Of a stretch of 53,619 nucleotides of DNA, positions 9,501-17,903 are shown piece by piece (within the stretch, counting starts at the first letter, position 1; each line of letters opens with the position of its first letter). Below the pieces are notes generated by a model that worked only from the letters and a program-made list of their open reading frames with translations, was not told where the DNA came from and did not search any database. Position numbers and translations under genes: made by a program. Source of the DNA: Paludibacteraceae bacterium (lineage in GTDB: Bacteria > Bacteroidota > Bacteroidia > Bacteroidales > Paludibacteraceae); assembly GCA_017454915.1 (NCBI GenBank), contig JAFTCC010000020.1:1-53619 (forward strand), in the 5' to 3' direction.

Positions 9501-10307
9501 GACGTAGTGAACGGAGAATTTGAAATCGACCTGATGATTCCCAAGGACATACATTATAATTACGGCACCGGACGACTCGAGATGTATGCCAACGACACCA
9601 CAGCGCAAGCCGACGCCTTGGGATATGAAGAGAATTTCATTATCGGAGGGTCAAGCAAAAACATCGAAGGCGACGAACAAGGTCCCGACTTGGACATCTA
9701 CCTCAACACCACGGCATTCCGCAATGGCGGGAAAGTCAACGAAACACCACTCTTCCTCGCTTTTGTTGAAGACGACCACGGCATTAACACCGCCGGCAGC
9801 GGCATAGGACACGACCTGATGCTCACCGTGGACGCTGACGCTAAACAAACTTACAACCTCAACGACTATTTCTCAACCGCCGGCAACTACAAGTCTGGCA
9901 CTGTGCAATACCTGATGCCACAAATGACGCCAGGGCGCCACACACTCACTTTCAGAGTTTGGGACTTGTTCAATAACTCGACAACCAAAACACTTGATTT
10001 CGTAGTAGTAAAAAACATGTCGCCACAACTGCTTCAAGTGCTTGTGTATCCTAATCCCGTGCCCAGCGGCGAAAGCATCAACATCGCCATAACGCACGAC
10101 AGGCCTAACACTACGCTTCACACAGTCATCACCGTCTTTGACCTGCAAGGGCGAAAGCTATGGCAACAGACGCAAAACGGAGGAGAAAGGCTTGAACTGC
10201 AAATCCCCGCCGGAAACTTCACTTCGGGCGTTTACATCTACCGCCTCGAAGCTAAAACAAGCAATTCCGACACATCAACCAAAGTCGGGCAGTTTATCGT
10301 CCGCTAA
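6534..10307 (+). CDS. porU: Type IX secretion system sortase PorU
   Basis: The outer-membrane cysteine protease that removes the C-terminal sorting domain from T9SS cargo and attaches cargo to the surface. The 1257 residues carry a signal peptide (MKRFLYILLICLLAGASVSG) and a gingipain-type C25 peptidase domain (about 515-880). The catalytic His is H765 in NYTGHGSS and the catalytic Cys is C798 in LATCSFSHYD. The C-terminus is a sorting-domain-like module beginning VLVYPNPVPSGESI, as known in PorU itself. Translation must start at TTG 6534: there is no in-frame ATG near it and the signal peptide begins there. porV follows directly, the usual pairing, since PorU works in a complex with PorV. 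Confidence 0.95.
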   Translation: MKRFLYILLICLLAGASVSGQRRVVQWLGTQLVKNDSVTYQRSQAGNTAFLQRTTLPYLVEKIKTSNKRQHIRLTEVEYTELTDFEREQLNGQTLPTEPQISTTVVRDGSKLYEKVLIDPYVEHDGRPMKLASYRIETSDTDEAVVTDISYADHSVLRTGKWIKIRVTASGLHQLTYSALRGMGLNPATTRIHGYGGGMLPQEFTKPKPDDLPQVTAYDTGNALVFYAQGPVRWDYNSNNGRFEHTQNPYSVCGYYFLTDGTDESPARCSINETRQLSTIAGVEQINTFTDHLVYENDQVNILALDNRPGGREMYQEGIANGGKLTISFDTPDLIDTLRSYAVIDAAANCSRFSSASITIGTTKGNVSFVKNESVIRVGESGRTLMSIMAPKGNKLTAELTYNSPTDNGRFYLNYIELHPQRALKKGNGPLMFNNSYHIFNIAPGTRGFVYQIAGVSSQGLIFDITDPLAMSAFRVQTGQHTFGDEARLKCYVAVEPSDLNALPAPEHVGTVENQDVHSISDVDMLIVTNKLFLRQANQLAQAHEEYDGLKTAVVTDEQVYNEFASGNADATAIRWLCKKLHETSATRPLRYLLLLGDGTFDNRQILKNYGNNFIVTYEGANSLYEPMAYAMDDYFGFTKTGDGTQDTLGELTIGVGRLPANTAQEAQQMVDKTIAYMTSSNYGDWRKQVVFLADDGDANFMHTWQADSVASQFSKNSPQFTLNKIYLEAYQQEIFAAGERYPIAKNKLDNFFNKGMLVFNYTGHGSSLAITNEQLLLHTEARDMTSANLALWVLATCSFSHYDTRDKCIAEYSLINPNGAAVAVFSATRTVFAAQNLEMNNQMMKQLFIKTDGEWPRIGDAIVRAKNDITLDKDKRDYDAGNRLAYSLLGDPAVKLKYPHPYAIEITAINEATPSLQDTLKALQEVTVKGRVMNEGGNTVSEFNGEVDVALYDKEANVRMLNNDGMEIDDRAKKTFKDRNSTLFKGKADVVNGEFEIDLMIPKDIHYNYGTGRLEMYANDTTAQADALGYEENFIIGGSSKNIEGDEQGPDLDIYLNTTAFRNGGKVNETPLFLAFVEDDHGINTAGSGIGHDLMLTVDADAKQTYNLNDYFSTAGNYKSGTVQYLMPQMTPGRHTLTFRVWDLFNNSTTKTLDFVVVKNMSPQLLQVLVYPNPVPSGESINIAITHDRPNTTLHTVITVFDLQGRKLWQQTQNGGERLELQIPAGNFTSGVYIYRLEAKTSNSDTSTKVGQFIVR

Positions 10308-10397
10308 ACAAGCATAAAGTAAAAAACAAACCTCATAAAAAGCATTTTTTATTCGACAAAATCTCTACTCCATTAGTTTTTAATCGTTTTTAACAAT

Positions 10398-11594
10398 ATG
10401 AAGAAAAAGATTGTGAGCCTTGTGGCTCTTGCCTTGTTAGGCACGGCATCCGTCTTTGCCGAAAAGACCGTCGATGCCTCGATGAACCCGTTAATTACAG
10501 CAGCCCCCTCGCTGTCCATAGCGCCCGACGCGCGCGCCGGCGGCATGGGTGACGTGGGTCTTGCAACCCGACCCGACGTCAACTCACAGTTCTGGAACCC
10601 AGCCAAATACGCCCTCATGAATGGTAAGGGCGGTGCCGCCATCAGCTACACTCCATGGCTAAGAAAAATCGTAAAAGACATTGACCTCGTGTACGCTGCC
10701 GGATATTACAACATTGGTGACCTCGGCGGTGCGGTGTCTGCCTCGCTGCGCTATTTCTCGCTGGGTAGCGTACAGCTCACCGACTACAACGGCAACACGC
10801 TGTCAACAGCGCACCCTAACGAGTGGTCTGCCGACATAGGCTATTCACACAAACTGCACGAATACGTGTCAATGGGTGTAGCTTTCCGCTTCATCTACTC
10901 CGACCTCAACAACGGAGCCAACAGCTCGACAAGCGGAAGCCAAGAGATGTACCCTGGCATGGCATTCGGAGCCGACGTGGCAGTGTTCTACCAACAGCCT
11001 TTCGACCTCAAGATGGGTAAAGCGCTGCTCGGCGTGGGCTTCAATATCAGCAACCTCGGCAGCAAAATCTCATACGACAAAAAGGTAACCTCAAACTTCA
11101 TTCCCGCAAAAATGGCTCTCGGTATCAGTTGGGAACAGCCTTTCAACGAGTATAACACCCTCATGATTTCTGCCGACGCAAGCAAACTGCTCGTGCCGTC
11201 AATGAAGTCTAAAGACTATGTGACCGAGGACAACCCCGAAGGCAAAATGACACAGGAGGAATACTCCGACATATCTTCTGTCAAAGGATGGTTCAAGTCA
11301 TTCGCCGACGCACCGGGCGGATTCAAAGAGGAAATGAAAGAAATACAATGGGGTATAGGTTTGGAATATGCCTATAACCACCAGTTTATGGCGCGTTTCG
11401 GATATAGCCACGAGGCAAAAACAAAAGGTAACAGGCGATACTTCACCGTAGGTGCCGGATTCCGCCTCTCGATGTTCCAACTCGACGTGGCATACGTCAT
11501 CGCCAACCAGACCAACCCTCTCGACCAGACTCTTCGTTTCACACTCGCATTCAATATGGACGGAATGAAGAACCTCTGGGATAAGGACAAATAA
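10398..11594 (+). CDS. porV: Type IX secretion outer-membrane protein PorV
   Basis: A 398-residue FadL-like beta-barrel that receives T9SS cargo from the translocon and carries it to the PorU sortase. The signal peptide (MKKKIVSLVALALLGTASVFA) is followed by the family signature SIAPDARAGGMGDVGLATRP and an NPAKYAL segment near the N-terminus. The rest alternates hydrophobic strands with aromatic-rich turns and ends in LRFTLAFNMDGMKNLWDKDK. It lies 90 bp after porU. Assignment is firm. Confidence 0.95.
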   Translation: MKKKIVSLVALALLGTASVFAEKTVDASMNPLITAAPSLSIAPDARAGGMGDVGLATRPDVNSQFWNPAKYALMNGKGGAAISYTPWLRKIVKDIDLVYAAGYYNIGDLGGAVSASLRYFSLGSVQLTDYNGNTLSTAHPNEWSADIGYSHKLHEYVSMGVAFRFIYSDLNNGANSSTSGSQEMYPGMAFGADVAVFYQQPFDLKMGKALLGVGFNISNLGSKISYDKKVTSNFIPAKMALGISWEQPFNEYNTLMISADASKLLVPSMKSKDYVTEDNPEGKMTQEEYSDISSVKGWFKSFADAPGGFKEEMKEIQWGIGLEYAYNHQFMARFGYSHEAKTKGNRRYFTVGAGFRLSMFQLDVAYVIANQTNPLDQTLRFTLAFNMDGMKNLWDKDK

Positions 11595-11596
11595 AC

Positions 11597-12208
11597 ATGA
11601 TTCTGTTTCAAATCCCGGACTGGGTACGATTTTTTTTCAAAGGGTTCACATGGCGCAAGGACCCGTCGCAGAAAGTCATTTACCTGACTTTCGACGACGG
11701 ACCTGTGCCTGAGGTGACCCCTTTGGTGCTTGATATTCTTGACAAGTATGAGGTCAAGGCAACATTTTTCATGGTTGGAGACAACGTGCGCAAGCACCCT
11801 GACGTCTATCAAGAAGTCATCAGGCGCGGGCACCACGTCGGAAGCCATAGCTACAACCACCTGCAAGGACTGCACTGCGGCGTCAGAAGTTATGTAGCCA
11901 ACGTCAAGAAAACCAACGAGATGCTTGGCACAAAACTATTCCGCCCGCCGCACGGCAGGATGCGCTCGCCGCAGATGAGCCTGCTCAAGAGAGAAGGGTA
12001 CGAAGTCGTGCTGTGGGACGTGCTGGCTAACGACTGGAGCAAATGGCTAAAACCAGGATTCATCCTCCGCAACGTCAAAAGGCACACGCGTAACGGCTCC
12101 ATCATCGTGTTCCACGACTCTATCAAGGCGCAACATAATATGCTGCCGGTGCTGCCAGAAGCTATCAAGTGGTGGAAAGAGCAAGGCTACCAATTCGGAC
12201 TACTATAA
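11597..12208 (+). CDS. Polysaccharide deacetylase family protein (NodB domain)
   Basis: 203 residues, almost entirely a NodB (CE4) domain. The metal and catalytic motifs are present: TFDDGP with D33/D34, HxxxH as H84 and H88 in SHSYNH, FRPPHGRMR, WDVLANDW, and VFHDS near the end. Such enzymes remove acetyl groups from N-acetylated sugars in peptidoglycan or exopolysaccharide. There is no signal peptide, though a hydrophobic N-terminus (MILFQIPDWVRFFFKGF) may sit at the membrane. It starts 2 bp after porV, so it is co-transcribed. The true substrate is unknown. Confidence 0.88.
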   Translation: MILFQIPDWVRFFFKGFTWRKDPSQKVIYLTFDDGPVPEVTPLVLDILDKYEVKATFFMVGDNVRKHPDVYQEVIRRGHHVGSHSYNHLQGLHCGVRSYVANVKKTNEMLGTKLFRPPHGRMRSPQMSLLKREGYEVVLWDVLANDWSKWLKPGFILRNVKRHTRNGSIIVFHDSIKAQHNMLPVLPEAIKWWKEQGYQFGLL

Positions 12209-12220
12209 AGGCTTATTCTT

Positions 12221-13207
12221 ATGTCTTATCTTAATCTTATACGTTACAAAAACCTCCTGTTTTTGTTGCTGATGATGTGGTGCATGCAACGTTGCGTGGC
12301 AGAGCCAATACTTGCCATCTACGGCTTTGACTCACAAAATCTTCCGCTACAGACATGGCAGTTCGCACTGCTCTGCACAGCAGTGATATGCATAGCAGCA
12401 GCCGGATATGCCATCAACGACTACTTTGACGTAAAGATAGACACCATCAACCACCCCGCAACGCGAATTGTCGGGGTCAGCATCGAACGCTCACAGGCCA
12501 TGCTCTGCCACCAAGTCCTCACAGCCATCGGAGTCATTGCAGGCATAGCATTGGCGGTTTCACTGCGCAACCTGATGCTCGGAGCCTTGTTCGTTTTCGT
12601 GCCGGGACTACTGTGGTTCTATTCAGCCAGTTACAAAAGGCAGTTCCTCGTCGGCAACATCATCGTGGCGCTCACTGTGGCAACGAGCGTGATGGTCGTC
12701 GCACTTGCTAACGTCGGCGCGCTTAGGCATATCTACAATGACAAACTGCTCAGCCAAACGCCTATTGTCCCCAACTTATACGGCTGGATTGGAGCCTTCG
12801 CGCTTTTCGCATTTTTGCTCACATGGATAAGAGAGGTGCTCAAAGACGCCGAAGACCAAGAGGGCGACAGGGAAATGGAGTGCCGCACTATGCCTGTCAA
12901 ATATGGAGAGAAAATTACAAAAATTGCTGTCATAGCGCTTATCCTCATTACCGCGGCTACGCTGGCATGGCTTATATTCAGGCATGCCAACAACTCTCTC
13001 ACATGGCGGTATGCCGGATTTGGCATCATGCTGCCACTGGCAGTGCTGGCTGTCATGGTGGCGATAGCAAAAAACAGAGCCGACTACAAAAATGCGCAGC
13101 AACTGGCTAAATACATCATGCTGATAGGCACATTATACTCCTTCGTTTTCTACTACATCACCGCCAAAATCACCCATATTCCATTCTTCGGGCTCTTCGC
13201 GGCATAA
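12221..13207 (+). CDS. UbiA-family prenyltransferase (geranylgeranylglycerol-phosphate transferase type)
   Basis: A 328-residue integral membrane protein with about eight or nine hydrophobic segments. The two Asp-rich prenyl-diphosphate/Mg sites of the UbiA superfamily are visible: NDYFD at N66-D70 and DAEDQEGD at D209-D216. Bacteroidales homologues are usually annotated as geranylgeranylglycerol-phosphate geranylgeranyltransferase, a lipid-forming enzyme, but the acceptor cannot be inferred from sequence. It starts 12 bp after the deacetylase, probably in the same operon. Confidence 0.85.
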   Translation: MSYLNLIRYKNLLFLLLMMWCMQRCVAEPILAIYGFDSQNLPLQTWQFALLCTAVICIAAAGYAINDYFDVKIDTINHPATRIVGVSIERSQAMLCHQVLTAIGVIAGIALAVSLRNLMLGALFVFVPGLLWFYSASYKRQFLVGNIIVALTVATSVMVVALANVGALRHIYNDKLLSQTPIVPNLYGWIGAFALFAFLLTWIREVLKDAEDQEGDREMECRTMPVKYGEKITKIAVIALILITAATLAWLIFRHANNSLTWRYAGFGIMLPLAVLAVMVAIAKNRADYKNAQQLAKYIMLIGTLYSFVFYYITAKITHIPFFGLFAA

Positions 13208-13325
13208 CCACCTACTTGAGCGGACACTCCCTGACTGCTGCTCCCGTTCGGGCAGGCGGCGGTCCGCATTCCCACCATAATTAAATCGTAATTCGCAAAT
13301 CATATACTAATCAGGCCTTCTACTA

Positions 13326-13898
13326 ATGAAATATATTCTCGGATCAGCATCACCACGTCGCCGCGAACTTCTCGCAATGCTTCAAATACCATTCGACTGC
13401 GTTTCAATTGACGCGGATGAGTCATACCCCGACAATCTTTCCGGCGAAGAAATACCCGTTTACATCTCACGCCAGAAAGCCACGGCTTTCGGTCCCATAC
13501 CGTCAGACACCACCCTCATCACAGCCGACACAATCGTTTGGCTTAACGGCAAAGTCTATGGCAAGCCGCACGACGCGAACGACGCAAAGCGCATTCTGCA
13601 CGAACTTTCAGGGAAAACCCATCAAGTCATCACAGGCGTTACCATCGTCAGACGGCAGGGTAACGAAGAACCAAAGTCACAGTCGTTCAACGCAATTACC
13701 GAAGTACATTTCGCGCCCCTCACCGATGAGCAAATCAACTACTACATTAACACGTTCTCGCCTCTCGACAAGGCGGGCGCATACGGAATACAGGAGTGGA
13801 TTGGGGCTGTCGGCATTTCGGGCATCACCGGCTCGTACTACAACGTCATGGGCCTGCCGGTACACCAGTTATACAAGCACCTGTTTCCACACATCTAA
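13326..13898 (+). CDS. maf: Maf-like nucleoside triphosphate pyrophosphatase
   Basis: A 190-residue cytoplasmic house-cleaning enzyme of the Maf/YhdE family that hydrolyses non-canonical or pyrimidine NTPs to NMPs. It has the N-terminal signature LGSASPRRRELL, the substrate-binding SRQKA segment, the catalytic-region TADTIVWLNG and KPHDANDAKRIL, and a C-terminal KAGAYGIQ. The length is typical. The 118-bp gap before it suggests its own promoter, but I could not find a good TAnnTTTG box. Confidence 0.93.
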   Translation: MKYILGSASPRRRELLAMLQIPFDCVSIDADESYPDNLSGEEIPVYISRQKATAFGPIPSDTTLITADTIVWLNGKVYGKPHDANDAKRILHELSGKTHQVITGVTIVRRQGNEEPKSQSFNAITEVHFAPLTDEQINYYINTFSPLDKAGAYGIQEWIGAVGISGITGSYYNVMGLPVHQLYKHLFPHI

Positions 13899-13985
13899 AC
13901 GTTTTCGGCATTAGTGGAGGACGTAAAAAGACACGTCTGCAAATATCTATATAGTAAACAGTAAAACAGTAAATAACAATATCTT

Positions 13986-15230
13986 ATCGCTAATAATCTT
14001 GTTTACATAGCACAGCGGATGAGCACCGGCGGCACTGAAAAAGCGCGGCCGGCAGTCAGAGTTGCCGTAGCAGCAACGGCCCTCAGCGTCATGATTATGA
14101 TTATAACTCTCGCTGTCGTTGTGGGCTTCAAACAAGAAATAAGACAAAAGGTCATCGGATTCGATGCGCACATACAAATCGTCAACTACGACAACAACAA
14201 CACTTACGACATGCAGCCGGTCCGTTTCGACAGTACCTTGCTCGCAGAAGTCAGACACCTGCCTGGCATTCAACACCTTAGCCTGTTTGCCACCAAACCG
14301 GGCATCATCAAAACCGACGATGACGTTGAGGCTGTCATCTTCAAAGGTGTAAGCCGCGACTACGATTGGAATTTTTTCAGCAGCAACCTTGTGGAGGGCG
14401 CACTCCCCCTCGGTTCGGGCGACCCCAAAGAAAAAAATGGTAACGTGTTGTTGTCAACCACCCTTGCGAGACTCATGAGGCTCAAGACCGGCGACGATTT
14501 TCTGTGCTACTTTGTGGGCGACAAAGTCAGAGCCAGAAAATTTCACATCTCGGGACTCTACAATACCGATTTCCAAGACTACGACAAACTATTCATAATC
14601 GGCGACATCGGTGTCGTACAACGCCTCAACCATTGGGATACGGCACAAGTCAGCGGTGCAGAAATCATCACAAGCGACTTCAACCGCCTTCAACAGACCA
14701 CACTTGACGTAAGGCGCATCACCGCCAACCGCTTCGACAACGACCTCAACTCCTATTTCGTGCAAAACGCCGTGATGACCAACCAGCAGATTTTCGCATG
14801 GCTCGACCTGCTCAACGTCAACGTCGTGGTCATCATCGTACTCATGCTTATCGTCACCGGATTTACGCTCATATCAGCACTCATCATTCTCATCCTCGAC
14901 TCCATCACCAACATCGGCATACTCAAGTCCATCGGCGCCACAAACCGCCAAGTTCGCTACCTGTTCATCTGCCAGGCCTTCGGAATACTCTGGCGCGGAC
15001 TGCTTATCGGCAACATTGCCGGAATAGCGTTGTGCTCTATACAATACTTTTTCCACCTCATCCCGCTCGACCCCGTCAGCTATTACGTAACCTTTGTGCC
15101 GGTAGCGTTCACGTGGGGGCAATGGCTCTTGCTCAACATTGGAACCATCTTACTGACCATGCTGATGCTGCTGGCACCGGCAAGAATTATTGCAGGCATA
15201 AGTCCGGCAAGGGTGATGAGGTATGAGTGA
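13986..15230 (+). CDS. FtsX/LolE-family ABC transporter permease; start uncertain, possibly non-ATG
   Basis: An ABC permease of the FtsX/MacB-type fold, resembling lipoprotein-releasing LolC/LolE. It has one TM near the N-terminus (VAVAATALSVMIMIITLAVV), a large periplasmic domain, and three TMs in the last 150 residues. The first ATG is at 14019 (403 residues). However, the in-frame codons before it spell LVYIAQR, which matches the conserved family start (F/Y-IA-R/Q-R before the first TM). No ATG, GTG or TTG lies between the in-frame stop at 13974 and 14019; the best fit is ATC at 13986 giving (M)ANNLVYIAQRM. I give that as the probable start, with 14019 as the fallback. The ATPase partner is not in the window. 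Confidence 0.7.
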   Translation: MANNLVYIAQRMSTGGTEKARPAVRVAVAATALSVMIMIITLAVVVGFKQEIRQKVIGFDAHIQIVNYDNNNTYDMQPVRFDSTLLAEVRHLPGIQHLSLFATKPGIIKTDDDVEAVIFKGVSRDYDWNFFSSNLVEGALPLGSGDPKEKNGNVLLSTTLARLMRLKTGDDFLCYFVGDKVRARKFHISGLYNTDFQDYDKLFIIGDIGVVQRLNHWDTAQVSGAEIITSDFNRLQQTTLDVRRITANRFDNDLNSYFVQNAVMTNQQIFAWLDLLNVNVVVIIVLMLIVTGFTLISALIILILDSITNIGILKSIGATNRQVRYLFICQAFGILWRGLLIGNIAGIALCSIQYFFHLIPLDPVSYYVTFVPVAFTWGQWLLLNIGTILLTMLMLLAPARIIAGISPARVMRYE

Positions 15231-15245
15231 ATCGATTTTTTTTAT

Positions 15246-15253
15246 TAACTTTG
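15246..15253 (+). promoter_or_regulatory. -7 promoter box of porQ
   Basis: TAACTTTG matches TAnnTTTG and lies 7 bases before the porQ ATG, just after the permease stop. No clear TTTG is found 19-21 bp upstream, where the permease is still coding. As at rex, the transcript would have almost no 5' leader. Confidence 0.55.
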
Positions 15254-15260
15254 CATTTGA

Positions 15261-16307
15261 ATGCGGAAGTTTGTCTTCAATATAATCATTCTGCTGTTTT
15301 GTCTGAGCCTTTCAGCGCAAAACGGCACTTCCATTTACCAATATCTCAGTGCGCCGGTATCGAGCCGCATGGCTGCGCTGGGCGGCACCAATGTGTCGCT
15401 ACGCAGCGGCGAAATAACCGATGCTATTCAAAACCCTGCCCTGCTCACCGCAGAGGCGCACAACTCACTGTCGCTCAACTTCGGAGTGTACGTCGCCAAC
15501 ACATTGTCTGCCACGGTAGGATATGCCTACACATACAAGGACAACTACTTCGCTGTCGGCGTTCAGTATATGGACTACGGCAAGTTTGACGGAGCCGACG
15601 AACTCGACATCAGCACCGGAAAATTCTCTGCACGCGATTTCGCATTCAGCCTCATCTACGGCAGGCGAATCAACGATATGTTCTCCGTGGGCGCCACTCT
15701 CAAGCCCCTCTACTCGTCATACGAGCGCTACAGCTCATTCGCCATGGCCGCTGACATAGGAGCATATTTCATCACGCGCGACTCGCTGTTCAGCATGGGA
15801 CTTGCGCTGCGGAATGCCGGCGTGCAGTTCAAGGGGTTCCACGATGACGAAGACGGAAGGCAATACCGCGAAAAACTGCCCATAGACCTGCAGTTCGGCA
15901 TGTCGCTCAGGTTTAGGCATGCGCCATTCAGATTCCATGTAACGTTCCACAACCTGCAGAAATGGAACCTTGACTACCAGTTCACCAACCACAGCAGCAC
16001 GGGACTGGACGGCTCTTCATCAACGCAGACCAACAAAATCAAAGGCATCGACATGTTTTTCCGCCACACCATTTGGGCAGTGGATATTCTCGCCGGCAAA
16101 TATGTCTGCCTAACAGCCTCTTACAACCACAGGAGACAGAAAGAATATGCCGCACTCGGATTCAAGTCCGCAGCAGGACTCGCATTCGGAGCGCAACTCA
16201 CAATGAAAAAGTTCCATCTCGGATATGGCGTGGCACAATACCAAAAAGGCAACTGGACGCACCACATCTCGCTGCAACTCAACATTCAGCACCTGATGAA
16301 ACAATAA
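15261..16307 (+). CDS. porQ: Type IX secretion system protein PorQ
   Basis: A 348-residue outer-membrane beta-barrel of the PorV/PorQ group needed for T9SS function. It has a signal peptide (MRKFVFNIIILLFCLSLSAQ) and the typical opening SIYQYLSAPVSSRMAALGGTN. AIQNPALLTAEA corresponds to the NPA motif shared with PorV, and the strands end with a C-terminal LQLNI pattern. The order porQ-cmk-ispH-pfkA that starts here is, to my knowledge, common in Bacteroidota. Confidence 0.92.
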   Translation: MRKFVFNIIILLFCLSLSAQNGTSIYQYLSAPVSSRMAALGGTNVSLRSGEITDAIQNPALLTAEAHNSLSLNFGVYVANTLSATVGYAYTYKDNYFAVGVQYMDYGKFDGADELDISTGKFSARDFAFSLIYGRRINDMFSVGATLKPLYSSYERYSSFAMAADIGAYFITRDSLFSMGLALRNAGVQFKGFHDDEDGRQYREKLPIDLQFGMSLRFRHAPFRFHVTFHNLQKWNLDYQFTNHSSTGLDGSSSTQTNKIKGIDMFFRHTIWAVDILAGKYVCLTASYNHRRQKEYAALGFKSAAGLAFGAQLTMKKFHLGYGVAQYQKGNWTHHISLQLNIQHLMKQ

Positions 16308-16334
16308 TATCACAGCCCCGAACAACCAACAAAA

Positions 16335-17021
16335 ATGACTAAAAAAATAATAGTTGCCGTTGACGGATACAGCAGTTGCGGCAAAAGCACGATAGCCAAA
16401 CAGCTCGCCAAATATGCAGGGTACACCTACATCGACACGGGTGCAATGTACCGCGCCGTGGGACTCTGGACAAGAAGAAACGGACTTATTGTCGGCGAAA
16501 ATGTTGATGAGGGAAAGCTTAAGGCAAACCTCAGCAACCTGCAACTGTCGTTCCACCGCCTTGACGACGGCACGCAGCACATCTTTATCGGCGAAGAAGA
16601 CGTTGAAAGTCAAATACGCACCCTCGAAGCCTCCAACGACGCAAGCCTCGTAAGCACCATAGGCTTTGTCCGCCGCAGAATGGTAGCCATGCAACAGCAG
16701 ATGGGAGAACAAAAAGGCATCGTGATGGACGGACGCGACATCGGCACTGTCGTATTCCCCAATGCCGAACTTAAAATATTCGTCTTTGCCCGCCCGGAAG
16801 TTCGCGCCCAGCGCAGATTTCTCGAACTCACGCAAAAAGGAGAGCAAACAACCTACGACGAGGTGCTCAAAGCCGTTGAAGAACGCGACTACCGCGACAC
16901 ACACCGCGCCGAAAGTCCGCTAAGGCAAGCCGAAGACGCCATACTGCTCGACAATTCTGACCTCACGCCAGAACAACAACTCAACAAAGCTATCGAACTG
17001 CTCGAAAAAGCCACCAAATAA
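16335..17021 (+). CDS. cmk: Cytidylate kinase
   Basis: Phosphorylates CMP and dCMP in pyrimidine nucleotide supply. It has 228 residues, the usual length. The P-loop is GYSSCGKST at residues 11-19. It is followed by the substrate-binding YIDTGAMYRAVGLW, the MDGRDIGTVVFP region and the lid/ERDYRDTHRAESPL segment that contacts the nucleotide. Its stop codon abuts the ispH start, so the two are translationally coupled. Confidence 0.96.
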   Translation: MTKKIIVAVDGYSSCGKSTIAKQLAKYAGYTYIDTGAMYRAVGLWTRRNGLIVGENVDEGKLKANLSNLQLSFHRLDDGTQHIFIGEEDVESQIRTLEASNDASLVSTIGFVRRRMVAMQQQMGEQKGIVMDGRDIGTVVFPNAELKIFVFARPEVRAQRRFLELTQKGEQTTYDEVLKAVEERDYRDTHRAESPLRQAEDAILLDNSDLTPEQQLNKAIELLEKATK

Positions 17022-17873
17022 TTGCCCACTCAAGTTACCATAGACAGCCTTTCAGGATTCTGCCCGGGCGTTGTTACTGCAATACGCAAGGCAGAAAATC
17101 ACCTTGCGGCACACCACCAACTCTACTGTTTAGGCGATATCGTACACAATACCCGCGAAGTGGAACGGCTTGAGAAACAAGGGCTGAAAACAATCAGCTA
17201 TGACGACTACAAAGCCCTAACCGACGCCACTGTACTGCTCAGGGCACATGGTGAGCCGCCTAACACGTACCAAACCGCCCGACTTAACAATATCACACTC
17301 ATCGATGCCAGCTGCCCCGTCGTGCTCAAACTTCAGCAAAGAATACGCGCCAAATACCTCGAAGGCAACTGCCAAATCATCATATACGGCAAAAAAGGAC
17401 ATGCCGAAGTCGTCGGACTCGTCGGACAAACTGAAGGTAACGCAATCGTGGTCGAACAACCTGAAGACATGGAACGCATTGACTTCACTCGCGACATTGC
17501 GCTCTTCAGCCAAACCACAAAATCCATTGACGGATTCAGAAAACTCGTTGACGAAATCAAAAAAAGGTTCACCGGCAAAAACTTCGAGTACTTTGACACC
17601 ATCTGCCGACAAGTGGCAAACCGCATTCCTAACATCGAAAGTTTCGCGCGTCAACAGGATGCCGTCATATTCGTCGGCGACACCAAGAGCAGCAACGGAC
17701 GTGTGCTCTACGAACACTGCCGAAATGCCAATCCCGAAACATATTTCATAGCCGACGCACAAGACCTTACCGAAGACATCATCCAACGGCTCAAAGGCAA
17801 AAAAGTCGGCATTTCAGGAGCTACATCAACTCCGCGATGGCTCATGGAAGCTGTAGCAAAAAAAATCAAATAA
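17022..17873 (+). CDS. ispH: 4-Hydroxy-3-methylbut-2-enyl diphosphate reductase (IspH)
   Basis: The last step of the MEP isoprenoid pathway: reduces HMBPP to IPP and DMAPP using a [4Fe-4S] cluster. The three cluster cysteines are C14 (SGFCPG), C98 (DASCPVV) and C195 (DTICRQV). Other family motifs are RAHGEPP, YGKKGHAEVVGL, the QTTKS segment and GISGATSTPRWLMEAV at the end. It has 283 residues. The start is TTG, directly after the cmk stop. One departure from the usual pattern: the residue after DASCPVVLKL is Gln where a His is common (CPxVxKxH). Confidence 0.95.
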   Translation: MPTQVTIDSLSGFCPGVVTAIRKAENHLAAHHQLYCLGDIVHNTREVERLEKQGLKTISYDDYKALTDATVLLRAHGEPPNTYQTARLNNITLIDASCPVVLKLQQRIRAKYLEGNCQIIIYGKKGHAEVVGLVGQTEGNAIVVEQPEDMERIDFTRDIALFSQTTKSIDGFRKLVDEIKKRFTGKNFEYFDTICRQVANRIPNIESFARQQDAVIFVGDTKSSNGRVLYEHCRNANPETYFIADAQDLTEDIIQRLKGKKVGISGATSTPRWLMEAVAKKIK

Positions 17874-17903
17874 CACGTTTGCGACTAAAAACAATATATC
17901 CCA

